From contig CM072894.1 in NCBI GenBank assembly GCA_037013685.1, positions 1,366,841-1,430,840 on the forward strand: a DNA stretch of 64,000 bases. The letters are read 5' to 3'. The notes beneath the pieces were generated by a model. It was not told the DNA's origin, searched no databases, and worked only from the letters and a program-made list of their open reading frames with translations. Below are positions 27,060-36,992 of the stretch, piece by piece (positions within the stretch are counted from its first letter, which is position 1; each line of letters starts with the position of its first letter). The stretch is from Acridotheres tristis. Its lineage: Eukaryota > Chordata > Aves > Passeriformes > Sturnidae. Both the position numbers and the translations under genes were made by a program.

Positions 27060-27696
27060 AAGAATGAGAAAAATATTCCAACCACCAATTTAAAAGAAAG
27101 GACCATCAGAAAATCGAGCACAAAGAATGCTACCATCACTGAAAGTAGGGTCCATACAAGAAGAGTGAAATTGTGTCTAAATTACAGCATAAACCGGTAG
27201 CTGCTACCAATGGTGACGTCATACTGAGCATGTATAGGTATAAAGTAGAATATAATATAGTTACAACTTTTTGATACTACATATCTGTAATAAGCTCTCG
27301 GGTGAATAATGTTTCAACCCCTTCCCCCCCGTCCCCACCCCCCACTTTTATATATATATTATATATATAAGTTTGTCATCCTCATAAATTGGAAAATAGC
27401 GCCTCCACTATGGAGCACAGAAAAAGTGTTAATTTATTTTCTTTCAATAGGATACTTTTTTTTTCTTTTTCATCATCAATATCAAAGACAAAGTGAAGAT
27501 GAGCTGAGAACAAGCCCAACTTCATGACAATGAAGAAACACGTTTTGCCTTTCGCTGTAAAGTCTTGTTTTTAAACCACAGTGTTGCACAGTACACGACT
27601 GCTTAAAGTGAAACCGAGCAATAATACATCATGTAAAAGTAATTTCTTAAAAAAGTTAACGCAGCTGTGCTGAAGAGTTAACTCTTTAAAGTCCTC

Positions 27697-27737
27697 CTCA
27701 TCCATCCATCCATCCATCCCATCCATCCATCCCTCCG
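27697..27737. repeat. (CATC)n microsatellite in HDAC4 3' UTR
   Basis: The stretch is a run of catc units interrupted by one ccc, reading as GATG repeats in the mRNA. Confidence 0.85.
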
Positions 27738-27839
27738 TCCGGCTCCTCGGAATGAATGACTCCATGTGTTGACACAAGGGTTGCATCCAACCTCCCCACC
27801 CAGCCGAGAAATCAAAGCAAAAACACCAACCCAAAGGAA

Positions 27840-27877
27840 ATTAATAATAATAATAATAACAATAGTAATAATAATGA
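27840..27877. repeat. (AAT)n microsatellite in HDAC4 3' UTR
   Basis: About eleven aat-type units are present with aac and agt interruptions. Confidence 0.8.
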
Positions 27878-28042
27878 CACAGGCAGTTTACTTGGTGTGT
27901 TCGGCGTAGTTTCCCTAAAAACACTGTTTCCACATAAATACAATAAACTCTATTATTGGTAAGTCACAAGTGCTAGATAAACTTCTTAGGTTTTTTTCTT
28001 TTCTTCTTAAAATGAGAAATGTTTAAGCAGTCCTTTTTGTCT

Positions 28043-28052
28043 TTTATTTATT
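28043..28052 (-). terminator. HDAC4: Candidate proximal poly(A) signals (two overlapping AATAAA)
   Basis: The minus strand contains AATAAATAAA within the 3' UTR. Use of this site would shorten the UTR by about 1.2 kb but keep the microRNA sites above it. A third AATAAA lies at 27433-27438. Usage is unknown. Confidence 0.35.
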
Positions 28053-28352
28053 TACTCTTTTTAACAATAAAAAGCACAATTTCTTCTTATTAAGTTCAGT
28101 AAGACTCAAAAAAAAAAAGAAAAAAGAAAAAAAGAAGAAAAGAATTCCCACTCTCCTTCCTTGGTGTGTAGCTGTGTGGGTGAGTGTGTGACAACAACAT
28201 CCCAACCTTTAGTCTCCGCAAATGCCACGAGAGAAAAAACCCCAAAAAACCAATATCAAAACAAAACAAAACAAAAACCAACCCAAAGAAACCCCAAACC
28301 ACCTCTTATTTTTTTAGTTTGTTTTTGTTTTTTTTCTCATTATCGTTTTCAA

Positions 28353-28359
28353 AGCTGCC
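28353..28359 (-). promoter_or_regulatory. HDAC4: miR-22 seed match (GGCAGCT)
   Basis: The minus strand reads TTGGCAGCTTT, a 7mer-m8 match to miR-22, a reported repressor of HDAC4 in mammals. Confidence 0.4.
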
Positions 28360-28440
28360 AAGTTTGGCGTGCAAAATCTGTATACAATATAAAGACATGC
28401 CAACCTTACAGACCATGCAACCTCAAGGTGTAGGAAACTT

Positions 28441-28487
28441 AAAAAAATATATTCATATATATTTATATATATATTTATATATATCAA
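28441..28487. repeat. TA-rich simple repeat in HDAC4 3' UTR
   Basis: Alternating tatat/ttatat units flank an A run. The two miR-1 sites start about 50 bp away. Confidence 0.7.
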
Positions 28488-28533
28488 TGCCCGTAAAAGA
28501 ACGTGGGCCCAAAAAAGTTTACAAAAGGAAGAA

Positions 28534-28540
28534 TGGAATG
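28534..28540 (-). promoter_or_regulatory. HDAC4: miR-1/206 seed match (CATTCCA)
   Basis: The minus strand reads TCATTCCA, a 7mer-A1 type match to the miR-1/206 seed. It sits about 30 nt from a second match at 28569-28575. HDAC4 is an established miR-1 target in muscle, with two reported 3' UTR sites. Confidence 0.5.
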
Positions 28541-28568
28541 AATACATGACCATGACTAATAAAAAAAA

Positions 28569-28575
28569 GGAATGT
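28569..28575 (-). promoter_or_regulatory. HDAC4: miR-1/206 seed match (ACATTCC)
   Basis: The minus strand reads ACATTCCT, a 7mer-m8 match to the miR-1/206 seed, paired with the nearby site at 28534-28540. Confidence 0.5.
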
Positions 28576-28587
28576 TTTGTATCGAAA

Positions 28588-28672
28588 GTAAAAAAAAAAA
28601 AACAACAAAAAACCAAACCAACAAACAAACAAACAAAAAACCCTAAAAAAAAAAAAACCAACAAAAAAACCC
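28588..28672. repeat. A-rich/(CAAA)n low-complexity block in HDAC4 3' UTR
   Basis: Poly-A runs alternate with aaac/caaa units. In the mRNA this is a long U-rich tract adjacent to the miR-1 seed matches. Confidence 0.75.
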
Positions 28673-28948
28673 CCAATGGTTACTTGTGTACTGCAAACTG
28701 GGCCTCACTTTGCTGTAAAGAGGATTGAAAGATGTTCTTTTTCTTCCCAAGCAGGTAAAAAGAATGCCCTGGGCAGCACATGCTGGGATGCAGGAGCATC
28801 CCGGGCTCCCACCCTGCTGGCACGGCCGCCCCTGGCAAAGTCATCTGAAATGAAGAAGCTTCATGGCTCAAAAAAGTGAAAAAAACCCTGGAGAGCCTCA
28901 AAACGAGGGCTCCCTCCCCTCTCTCCACGCCAGCACTGGGCCTGGAAA

Positions 28949-29013
28949 GCATCCCCAGGGAAGAGCATCCCCAGGGAAGGTCACAGCCCAGGGAAGAGCA
29001 TTCCCAGGGAAAA
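28949..29013. repeat. Four-copy tandem repeat, unit about 16 bp, in HDAC4 3' UTR
   Basis: Units 28949-28964, 28965-28980, 28981-28997 and 28998-29013 are variants of gcatccccagggaaga. The third is the most diverged. In the mRNA they read as pyrimidine-rich CTTCCCTGGG repeats. Confidence 0.8.
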
Positions 29014-30040
29014 GGGGGATGCTGCAAAACAAATCCACGTTGCCGGGAGTTTGGAGGAGACAAGCTCTGTTGTCTCGGGAAAACTTTTCACGTCCCAGCA
29101 AAAAAGCTGAGGGGAAGGATGGAAAGGAAGGAAAGAAGGAAGGAAGGAGGCATCCTGACAAGCTCCTCCAGGTTTTCCAAAGGAACTGGCTCAGCATGGT
29201 CGGCCGGCAGCTCCCAGGAACACAAAAAGGAAGGAAAAAGCTTTGCCATGACTGGGAGGAGAAATGTCAAAAACCTTCCGGGGAAGAGCTGACAACACAA
29301 AGGGAGGAGTAAACACGGGCACTGCCCATGGCACAGGGAGCACAACCCCACGTCAGTCACCAAATTCTGGATGGATGTGAGATCACAGCAGCAGCGTGGT
29401 CAGATGGAGGAAAACCCCAAACCACAACATCCCCAGGTACGCGGTGCTCTCACGCGGGGGGGATTTTTTAGGATACGCCAAGGACGGGCCTTGCCACCAG
29501 GGCTTTTTGGGGTTTTAGGATGTACTTGGGTTTGCACAACTCAAATACTGTAGTGTTTGGTTTTGAAACTGTGCTAGAAAGCGAGGAAGGAAACAAAAGC
29601 CTCCAGAGTGGGGTCACGCTCCCAATTCCTCCTGCCAGCAAGTCCTGAACGGAACGAAAGCGGCTGCTTCAAGAACTGGAAAGAAGAGAAGTTACTGGAA
29701 GCAACCCCGCCAATCACCATGGGAACAGGATAAAAGAAGGAAGGGTGGTTAAGGAGAAGCTATGCTGGGAAGAGGGATGTGCTGTCCTACACTGCTGGAG
29801 GAAGGTGCGCCGGGAGCGCCATCCCTGTGAAGATGCTCTGCTCTCCCACCCGGCATTCCCAGGAGGCAATGACCTCCTCGGGGTGGGGGAGTGAAAAAAA
29901 AAAAAAAAAAAGCCTCCAAACCCCCTTCCCAGCGCTGGGAAGAAGAAGGAGAAGAAGAGTAGAGAAAAAGAGGGAGAAAGGAGGCGGAGAGAAAACGCCA
30001 GCAGTCCCGGAGTGTCCAAGGAGCCTTCCCGAGGACAGGC

Positions 30041-30047
30041 AGCACCA
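30041..30047 (-). promoter_or_regulatory. HDAC4: miR-29 seed match (TGGTGCT)
   Basis: The minus strand reads CCTGGTGCTGCC, a 7mer-m8 match to the miR-29 family, reported to target HDAC4 in bone and muscle lineages. Confidence 0.35.
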
Positions 30048-31387
30048 GGAGCCACGGGCTGGAGAAAGGCGTCGCCCACCGAATGCTACCAGGTAAGAAA
30101 ATTCCTTATTTTCTTTACATAGCTACTACAAGAGAGCTGAGGAAATATACAGTCGGCGGAATTGGTACAACAAAAGAGCCCATTGCGGTCCCTCATCCTC
30201 CTCCTCCTCGGTAAAACACACCCTTTCCCAGAAAAAAACAAACTCTGTCAGTCAGCCCACAGTTCCTTACACCTGCAGAAAGCTGCTCACTGTACAAAAG
30301 AGTCGAGGAAAAGGAGAGAAAACAATATAGAAAATAAATTTTTTTTAAAAAAATTAAAAACAAAAAAAAAGGAAAATCCATGTAATTATAAGCAAGAAAA
30401 GAGGGAGGAAGAAAGGTTTAGATGCTATTGCCGTTCGGAAAGGCAACCTGCCAAATGGAAAAAGAAATATCAGAGTCACACAAACAAGGCTTCCGGAGGG
30501 TTTCGGGAAATATCCATATAAAAATTAACAGCAAATTCAGCGTCTTTGCTATAAAAAACTCTTTTTTTTTCTTGTTTTTGTTAGAAAAGGATCACAACTA
30601 AAAACCTTAAATTAAAATACAAATGTTTAGGGTAGTTGCCCAGTGGCTAAAGTGTTGGCTTTCTGAAAAACTTCCCAACCTGTCACCTGAAAAGTCCTCA
30701 AGTTTCAACCTGGATCCTTTTCCAAAAGCACCTTTGACCTTGTTACAATTCCCAAATCTGACCCTAGGGAACTTCCAATGGCTACTGTTAGAGTATGCAT
30801 TTATTACATATATTTCTTTTCTTTTTTCTATAAATGCATCATAAATATTTTTCTCAATAATTCATAGGAATCCGGTTTCTAAGCTTGGAATACATTTGGA
30901 ATATACATTATACACATATATATATTTATACCTAACAATTTAAGCAATATCTCATGCTAGTTGCTTTTAATAAAAAGCATTCCAGTCTTAAAACCTGCAT
31001 TTGTGTCTAATACATGCTTCAACAACCAAATTGGTAAGTTCAATTACTAGATAATGTAGAAGAGAGAGAAAACATTTGAAAATTGGTTGTTAAAAATGGT
31101 TGAATTTCAAAGACCCAACAGTATTTGCCACTTTCTTGGCAACTACCTTAATTTTGTTCCTTTTTTTTTTCTTTTTCTTTTTTCCTTTTTTTTTCTCTGA
31201 AACATCAATGAAAGAAAACAAAACAAATTCAAACTTGTCGACAGTTTTTGGAGACGCTCTGTTCAGCTGATGCCTGCTTCCCACCATCATGCCAGCACAA
31301 GCCAAAAAGTCTTCCTTCCTGATGGCAGTCCTTGGCTTTCCCAACCAGAGGAAAAATATTCAGGAACTGCTGTATTCTTTGTGTGGT

Positions 31388-31421
31388 TTTTTTTTCTTTT
31401 TTTTTTTTTTTTTTTTTTTTT
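31388..31421. repeat. Poly-T tract in HDAC4 3' UTR
   Basis: There are about 33 thymines with one or two interruptions on the plus strand, reading as poly-A inside the mRNA. It is a potential site of internal oligo-dT priming in cDNA data. Confidence 0.8.
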
Positions 31422-31749
31422 CTTTAAATTAATTTTTACTTAAGGCATTGTTCCTCAAACTTCAGAAAATCCAGCTGCACCAAATCCATCAATTAAAAAA
31501 AAAGGCACAAACTCATCTTCAGATGGCTTTGGAGACAATAAAGCCGACTCCATCTGGGCTACCATTCCCCCCCCTTCTGCTTCCCTTTCCTTTAGGTGTC
31601 AGATGAGTCCCTCGTTCCCTGTCCCTCCCCATTAAAAATTCACCATCATCTCCCAGTCTTGTCCCTGTTCCGACAAGAGCTGTCGTTGACTCACAGGCAG
31701 GCAAGAGCCATTTCCAAATATCCAAGAAAAGAAAGTACACGATGGGTTG

Positions 31750-31756
31750 AGTGGTT
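31750..31756 (-). promoter_or_regulatory. HDAC4: miR-140-5p seed match (AACCACT)
   Basis: The minus strand reads TTGAACCACTCAA, a 7mer-m8 match to miR-140-5p. HDAC4 is the classic cartilage target of this microRNA. Confidence 0.45.
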
Positions 31757-31795
31757 CAAGCGGAGATTGCTCAGTTGTGGGTAATCAACTTTGTA

Positions 31796-31802
31796 AGCAC
31801 CA
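31796..31802 (-). promoter_or_regulatory. HDAC4: miR-29 seed match, stop-proximal (TGGTGCT)
   Basis: The minus strand reads AACTGGTGCTTAC, a second 7mer-m8 miR-29 match about 400 nt past the stop codon, near the miR-140 match. Confidence 0.4.
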
Positions 31803-32204
31803 GTTTTACGTTAAGGTTTGTTTGATTTGTGTTGTTGAATCTTTGATTTCTCTGTTATTCTCGTGTTTTGTTTTTGTTTTTTTTTTTTTTTTGTTTGGCA
31901 ACTCTGCCAAAGACTTCCTGGGCATCGTTCCTCTTTCCGCTCCCAGTGAGGACCAGAGGAAGAGTGCCCAAGGTGTCAGTCCTTTGCTGCTCTTCACCAG
32001 TGTGTTTTTTTCGGCAAAAAGAGACTCAAAGATGCAGAGAGATTCGGTTTTTTTTGTGTCGCTTGCTTTGCTTTTACACCTGGCTGTCCTTCCGCATTCG
32101 GGAAATAACCGTGACAGGACGCAGGAGTAACAAGAGAAAGCTTCTTGGCAGAGCTTCAAGACGAAGACGAACGGACAGGAGAACTCCAGCTCGAATGGTG
32201 GGTG

Positions 32205-32244
32205 CTACAGAGGAGGCTCCTCTTCCATGGGCTCGTCCTCAGGT
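32205..32244 (-). CDS. HDAC4: HDAC4 terminal coding exon (human residues 1073-1084 and stop)
   Basis: The last 40 coding bases complete a split Arg codon and encode PEDEPMEEEPPL followed by TAG. This acidic tail is the end of the export-signal region and is diagnostic of HDAC4 (human ends PDEEPMEEEPPL). The stop at 32205-32207 opens into a long 3' UTR. Confidence 0.97.
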
Positions 32245-32661
32245 CTGAGGGATTGTGCAGCCAGGCAGGGTGGGAGAAGAAGGAGAGAGAGAAAAGAGGG
32301 TTGGGAGTGACATAGTTGGGCAATTTGTGGTGCCAAGTCTCACTTCCTATGTTCCCACCACCTTCCCACTCAGCCAGCTGGGATCACCTGGAATTAAACT
32401 CGCCAGCGAGAAGGGTTTTTGGACAATCTCACTTGGGCAATATTAACATATTCCCCAGCAAAACAAATTTCTTTTTGGGGTCTGAAGCCATGCTCGGAGC
32501 AGAAGGCTCAGGCACAGGGTGCAAGCACAGAGCTCGTGGCTCTGCTGCTCTCCTGCAGCCTGGCAGGTCTTTTGGGAACCCACCATAGAGGACAAGGGGG
32601 ATGCAGCAGCAGTGACTGAAAGGAGAGGATTAACCTGGAAATGTGATGGGAAACCACTGAC
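32245..32661 (-). other. HDAC4: HDAC4 intron L-M (417 nt)
   Basis: The last intron has a gtcagt donor and an aatccctcag acceptor. No other feature is seen in it. Confidence 0.88.
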
Positions 32662-32803
32662 CTCTTCTCCGCCGGCTTCACGCCCACTGACAGCGATGCC
32701 ATGGCCGTCACTGTCTCCGCCTCCTCGTTCTCACACTTCTGGGCCTCCACCAGGGAATATCCCACCGTGGAGGCAAAACGCTGCAGGGAATGCCAGTACT
32801 TGC
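32662..32803 (-). CDS. HDAC4: HDAC4 exon L, C-terminal helix and nuclear export signal (human residues 1026-1072)
   Basis: This 142-nt exon encodes [20 protein letters not shown], then [20 protein letters not shown] and VKPAEK. The acidic and hydrophobic stretch [16 protein letters not shown] is the CRM1-dependent nuclear export signal region of HDAC4 and is almost unchanged, while the preceding [15 protein letters not shown] is more diverged from mammals. It enters in phase 1 and leaves in phase 2 at AAGAG|gtcagt. Confidence 0.97.
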
Positions 32804-33130
32804 CTGGGGGACAGGTGACAACAGGGCCATCAGGGCACCATTCCAGCTCCTGCTTTCCCAAACACAGCCACCGGCTCGGAACTGCCCAGGGAACACTAAT
32901 CTGATCTATACTCTCACTTTAAGGGCCTTAGGTGCTCAAAAAACAATTCCTTTCCCACTTCGAATCCCTCAGAAACTTCTAGGCCCAAGGACAAATGTGC
33001 CTGGAAATGTCTCTCTATCAAAAAAAACGCAGGATAGGGAAAGATGCAGTCCAGATCTAGATCTAGCTGTTGACTGCCATGTGCTTTCAGTGGGCAAGTC
33101 TCCGAAGACTAAACAAGTCCAAGGTGTATT

Positions 33131-33186
33131 TAGAGCCATTAAAGTTGGAAAAGACCTCCAAGATCACCATGCCCAAGCTTCAATGT
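33131..33186 (-). mobile_element. Degenerate CR1 fragment
   Basis: The text tagagccattaaagttggaa followed by aagacctccaagatcacca resembles the reversed end of the 'ttaaggttggaaaagacct' CR1 group. Confidence 0.6.
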
Positions 33187-33349
33187 ATTTTTTTATGTTG
33201 GCAGTTTGACACCCTTTTGCACTGAGAAAAACACAGGGAAGGCTCCAGAGGAAAAAATTTCTGAGAATTTCTCCAGGCAAGGTTCAATGCAATGATTTTA
33301 AACTTCTTGGCTAAATAAACCTAAAATATCAACAACTGACAGCAAAACT

Positions 33350-33455
33350 CATAGAATATCCTTGGAAAGGAGCTAGAGGGATCATCAAGTCCAACTCCTG
33401 GTCCTACCCAGGACATCCCAAGAATCCCAGCCTGTGCCTGACAACCTGCTTCATT
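33350..33455 (-). mobile_element. CR1 fragment, distinct subfamily
   Basis: It reads catagaatatccttggaaag, gatcatcaagtccaactcct and ggacatcccaagaatcccag, a reversed CR1 tail type different from its neighbours. Confidence 0.75.
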
Positions 33456-33611
33456 TCCACGCCTGTCTACTCCTAATTAATGGGTGCCACAACACCCAGC
33501 AAGACTTGTGTTATGCAGAGATACTTAATTGCTTTTGAAGAAGTGAGAGCACCCTCTAATGGCAGGACACTCTGTCCTTTACAAGATTTTAGAGCTTTAA
33601 ATTATTGTTAG

Positions 33612-33678
33612 GTTAACAGCAGGACTGGATCATCCGGAAGGTCTTTTCCAACCTAAGCCGTGCTCTGATTCTGTAATT
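33612..33678 (+). mobile_element. Degenerate CR1 3' end
   Basis: The stretch aggactggatcatccggaag gtcttttccaacctaag, then gctctgattctgtaattc, resembles a sense CR1 terminus. Confidence 0.65.
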
Positions 33679-33870
33679 CCCCCCGAAGTGCTAAGGCCTT
33701 GCTGGGCACGGCTCCATGCACAGCAACACCAGTCTGTGGCTGCACAAACCCAGTTCAGGGTTCAGTGACTGCCAGGAAACTGGGAGATAGGAGCACAGAG
33801 ATGGCAGAAAGATGGAGAAACCGAAGGGGTGTCCCCAGGGAACCAGCTGGGTTGGTGGGGCTGCACTCAC

Positions 33871-33955
33871 TGTGGATCTCGATGACTTTCTCCATGGAAT
33901 GCACTGCGTTAGCATTCGCTCTCTGCTGGAAAACCTTCTCTGGAAGAGGGTCAAG
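33871..33955 (-). CDS. HDAC4: HDAC4 exon K (human residues 997-1025)
   Basis: This 85-nt exon encodes [20 protein letters not shown] followed by MEKVIEIH and one base of a Ser codon. It starts in phase 0 and leaves in phase 1 at CACA|gtgagt. The segment closes the catalytic fold (LDPLPE) and begins the C-terminal helix ([11 protein letters not shown]). It differs from human at a few positions (for example [13 protein letters not shown] versus VLQQRPNANAVRS as I recall it). Confidence 0.96.
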
Positions 33956-33999
33956 CTGGAAAGAGAGAAAGAGAGGAACACCAAAGGCATGTTACCATT

Positions 34000-34085
34000 G
34001 AATCCCAGAACGGTTTTGGTGGGAAGGGACGTTACAGTTCATCCCATTCCATCCCCTGCCATGAGCAGGGACACCTCCTACTCAG
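34000..34085 (-). mobile_element. CR1 tail near exon K acceptor
   Basis: It reads gaatcccagaacggttttgg, then gggaagggacgttacag and a degenerate cctgccatgagcagggac box. It lies about 45 nt upstream of exon K and reads in the same direction as HDAC4. Confidence 0.85.
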
Positions 34086-34861
34086 TTCTGCAGTGGGAAC
34101 ATGCCTGTGCCATCCCAGGGAAAGGCCTGACAGCACTGCTGGAGGAATGTTTTAGGATTTATTTGATTTAGAAAAACCAAGAAGAGGAGACACCTCTGAC
34201 CTCCCAGCTTCTCCACTAATGAATGAATTCATTCCAAACCTCCAAGGAGGGCTGTCCAAAACAAGAGATGTTCACTGCGGGTAACTGTGCTGAAAACAGC
34301 ACTCAAGGCCCAACCAGAGATGTTTCCCCAGCAAAGAACAGCTAGAGTTTAATAGTTAAAAATATCTGTGGAAAAGTTTAACTTCTGCTCAAAGCCAAGA
34401 GAAGCTGCAGCCAAGACTGCTCTTATGAGCACATGGTAGCCATTCCATAGGTACTTCACAGGATGCTGCATTCCAGATTCAGTAATTATGGATTGCACTT
34501 TTTATTAATTCTCCACTCTAAAAATAGTTCTGCTCCAAACTGCTTTCTGTATGACATTAAGTGAAGGCAAAAGCAATTCCTGGATGAGACTCTGAGCAAG
34601 AGCTTTCCAAGGCCTCCTGGTGGACACTGAGACAAAGCACATTCCTGATTCCAGAGCACACTCTTCCTCCTGAAGTAACACAAACAGCCTCAGACTGTGG
34701 AAAAGGCAGAAAAAACCTCTGGGCATGAGGCACCTGGTTGTCATCATCTTCTTGTTTGAAGGGCAGAGGCTAGTGATGCCCACGATGGACTGAGCAGCTC
34801 TGCAGGGTCATTGGAGAGGAATGGTGGCTAACTGGTCTGGACTGGATTCAGCAGACCTGGG

Positions 34862-35270
34862 AATCATGGAATACTGGGGGGTGAAGGAATCTTAAAACTC
34901 ATCTCAACCTACCCCCTGCCATGGGCAGGGACACCTTCCACTGTCCTAGGCTGCTCCAAGCCCCAATATCCAATCTGGCCTTGGACACTTCCTGGGATCC
35001 AGGGGCAGCCACAGCTTCTCTGGGAACCCTGTCCCAGGGCCTCACCACCGTCACAGGGAACAATTCCTTCTCAAAACTTCACCTAACCCTGCCTTCTGTG
35101 GTTAAAATGGACTAAAACCATTCCTCTTCCTGTCCCATCATGACCTTGTCCAAAGTTCCTATCCAGCTCTCTTGGAGCTGCTTCAGGCACTGGAAGACTT
35201 CTCCCTGGTGCCTCCCCCAAGCTGAACAACCCAACCTCTCTCAGCCTGTATCAAAGTCTCTCCCTTCACC
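34862..35270 (-). mobile_element. CR1 LINE tail, longest in window
   Basis: Beyond the usual gggacaccttccactgtcct and gcctcaccaccgtcacaggg parts, it extends into the region with cctgtcccatcatgaccttg, gcttcaggcactggaagact and ctctcagcctgtatcaaagt, typical of longer CR1 copies. Confidence 0.88.
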
Positions 35271-36199
35271 AAACCCACCTCTTATCTCCACCGAAGCCCC
35301 GTGAGCTTTGCACAGTTCTGCCACCATGGCAGTGCAGGTCCATTCCCCAGCCCTGAGCCCCTCCCCAGAGCAGTGATCAGCTGCACAGCCCCAGCTCTGG
35401 TTTCATTTCCTGGCAGGTTGGAAAGGAGCGGGCTCCTGTGCTCGCCCCGTGCTTCTCCCCATGCGGGAGTTTTGATCTCTGCTGGTGGACACCGGCGCTC
35501 GGGGGGCTGGCACCGTTCCCCTCATTTCCTACCAGCCCCAGTGGAGCTCCAGGACGGCTCCTGAGCCAGCCCAGCTCCCTGCAGCCTGCCCTGGCCACAG
35601 CTGCCTGTCCATGTGTGTGCAGGCAGGATCCTCCGACACGCTGTAGATCAAACCGCATCAAAGGGCCGCGGCACAGAGCTGCAGCCGTCCCCCCCCCGAC
35701 TCCCTTGCCTTCAAAAGGTTTGAGGAAAGACCTGGATAAAACGAGCGTTTCCTGCTTTCTGATGTGTGGGTAAGCCAGGGAATATTAGCCTATCTGCACA
35801 GCCCACCTAGGACCAGCGAGACCAGGTCTGTGTTTAAGCGTCCTTGTAGCCATTATTAAAATAATCAGTGTTTTTTACCTTTAAGGATCAATATTCCCTC
35901 TGCTCAATGAAACCACTCAGACAGCTCACAACAGCCAAGGTATCCTGAGTGTTGAGCTCTCCCCACAGCCTCACACTCCCAAACACATCCATGGCTTGGA
36001 TCAAGCACTTATTTGCTGCATGTGGTTGCAGTCAGCCTCCTGTGATCTTCGGAGCACACTGAGCAGGAGGAATGACATCCTCCAGGTGTTATTCCCACTG
36101 CTTCCCTTTCCAAGTGCATCCTGCACCCACAGGTGGATGGAGCCAGAGGAATTGTCTTTGGTGACCACTTAAAACAGATGGGTGCTACAATGAACACCT

Positions 36200-36390
36200 C
36201 ACAGAATCCCAGGATGGTCTGGCTTACATGGGACCTTAAAGCCCATCCAGTTGTACCCCCTGCCGTGGGCAGGGACACCTTCCCCAATCCCACGTTGCTT
36301 CAAACCTCATCCAGCCTGGCCTTGGACACTTCCAGGGATCCAGGGGCAGCCACAGCTTCTCTGGGCAACCTGTGCCAGGGCCTCACCACT
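36200..36390 (-). mobile_element. CR1 LINE tail
   Basis: It reads cacagaatcccaggatggtc, ctgccgtgggcagggacacc, ccagcctggccttggacact and gggcaacctgtgccagggcc, a typical reversed CR1 tail. Confidence 0.9.
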
Positions 36391-36854
36391 GGAACCTCCC
36401 TGTTTCCATGCTGATGTGGCAGCTGCCTCCCGAGTTTTCAGCTGTCCCAAGGGCTGAGTGCAGGCTGGAGCCATTTCCTGTGCCCAGAGCTTTCTCAGAA
36501 CTGCCTGGCCAAGCAAAAGGAGCAGGATGCTCCCTGGACACTGGGAGCTGGGATGCTGGATCAGGTGTTTCTGATGAATCTGGTTTCTCTCCTGGCTTGG
36601 CTACTCCAGGCTCCCCCTTAATGCTGAGTGTGGATACTCCAAGACAGAGCACTTGTCCAACAGGCTGGAAGTCAAACTGCTCCACACCTCCATGCAGATC
36701 CAAGCTCCCTGCCCATCTCCCCAGACACCTGATGATCACTGAACTCCCCAGAAATCTCCCACTGGAGACAGACCCACTGCTTGGCCCCTCTTGGTGCTGC
36801 ACACCTCAGCCCAATCTAACCATACTCAAAAGCCCCCAGACATGGTTTCAAGGT

Positions 36855-36992
36855 GCACAAGAGGGAGTTTAGGTTGGATATTAGGGAAAATTCCTTCACT
36901 GGAAGTGTGCTCAGGCATTGAGTCAGGCTGCCCAGGGCAGTGGTGGAGTCACCATCCCTGCAGGGCTTCCAAAGATGTGCAGATGTAGTGTT
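36855..36992 (+). mobile_element. CR1 LINE internal tail segment
   Basis: It reads gagtttaggttggatattag, aggctgcccagggcagtggt and ggagtcaccatccctgcagg in sense orientation. It lacks a clear 3' end. Confidence 0.85.

Larger units (their letters stand above)
26840..32204 (-). other. HDAC4: HDAC4 3' untranslated region (about 5.4 kb)
   Basis: From the stop codon the minus strand runs through U-rich, low-coding sequence to an AATAAA at 26862-26867, so the predicted end is about 26835-26850. Its length is close to the long 3' UTR of mammalian HDAC4 messages. CR1 tails, frequent on both sides, are absent here, as expected for conserved exonic sequence. It contains several homopolymer and simple-repeat blocks and seed matches for miR-1/206, miR-22, miR-29 and miR-140, listed separately. 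The exact cleavage site is inferred. Confidence 0.8.
32804..33870 (-). other. HDAC4: HDAC4 intron K-L (1067 nt)
   Basis: The donor is gtgagt and the acceptor is tcccccag. It is crowded with short CR1 remnants at about 33131-33186, 33350-33455 and 33612-33678, the first two in minus and the last in plus orientation. I see no extra exon. Confidence 0.88.
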
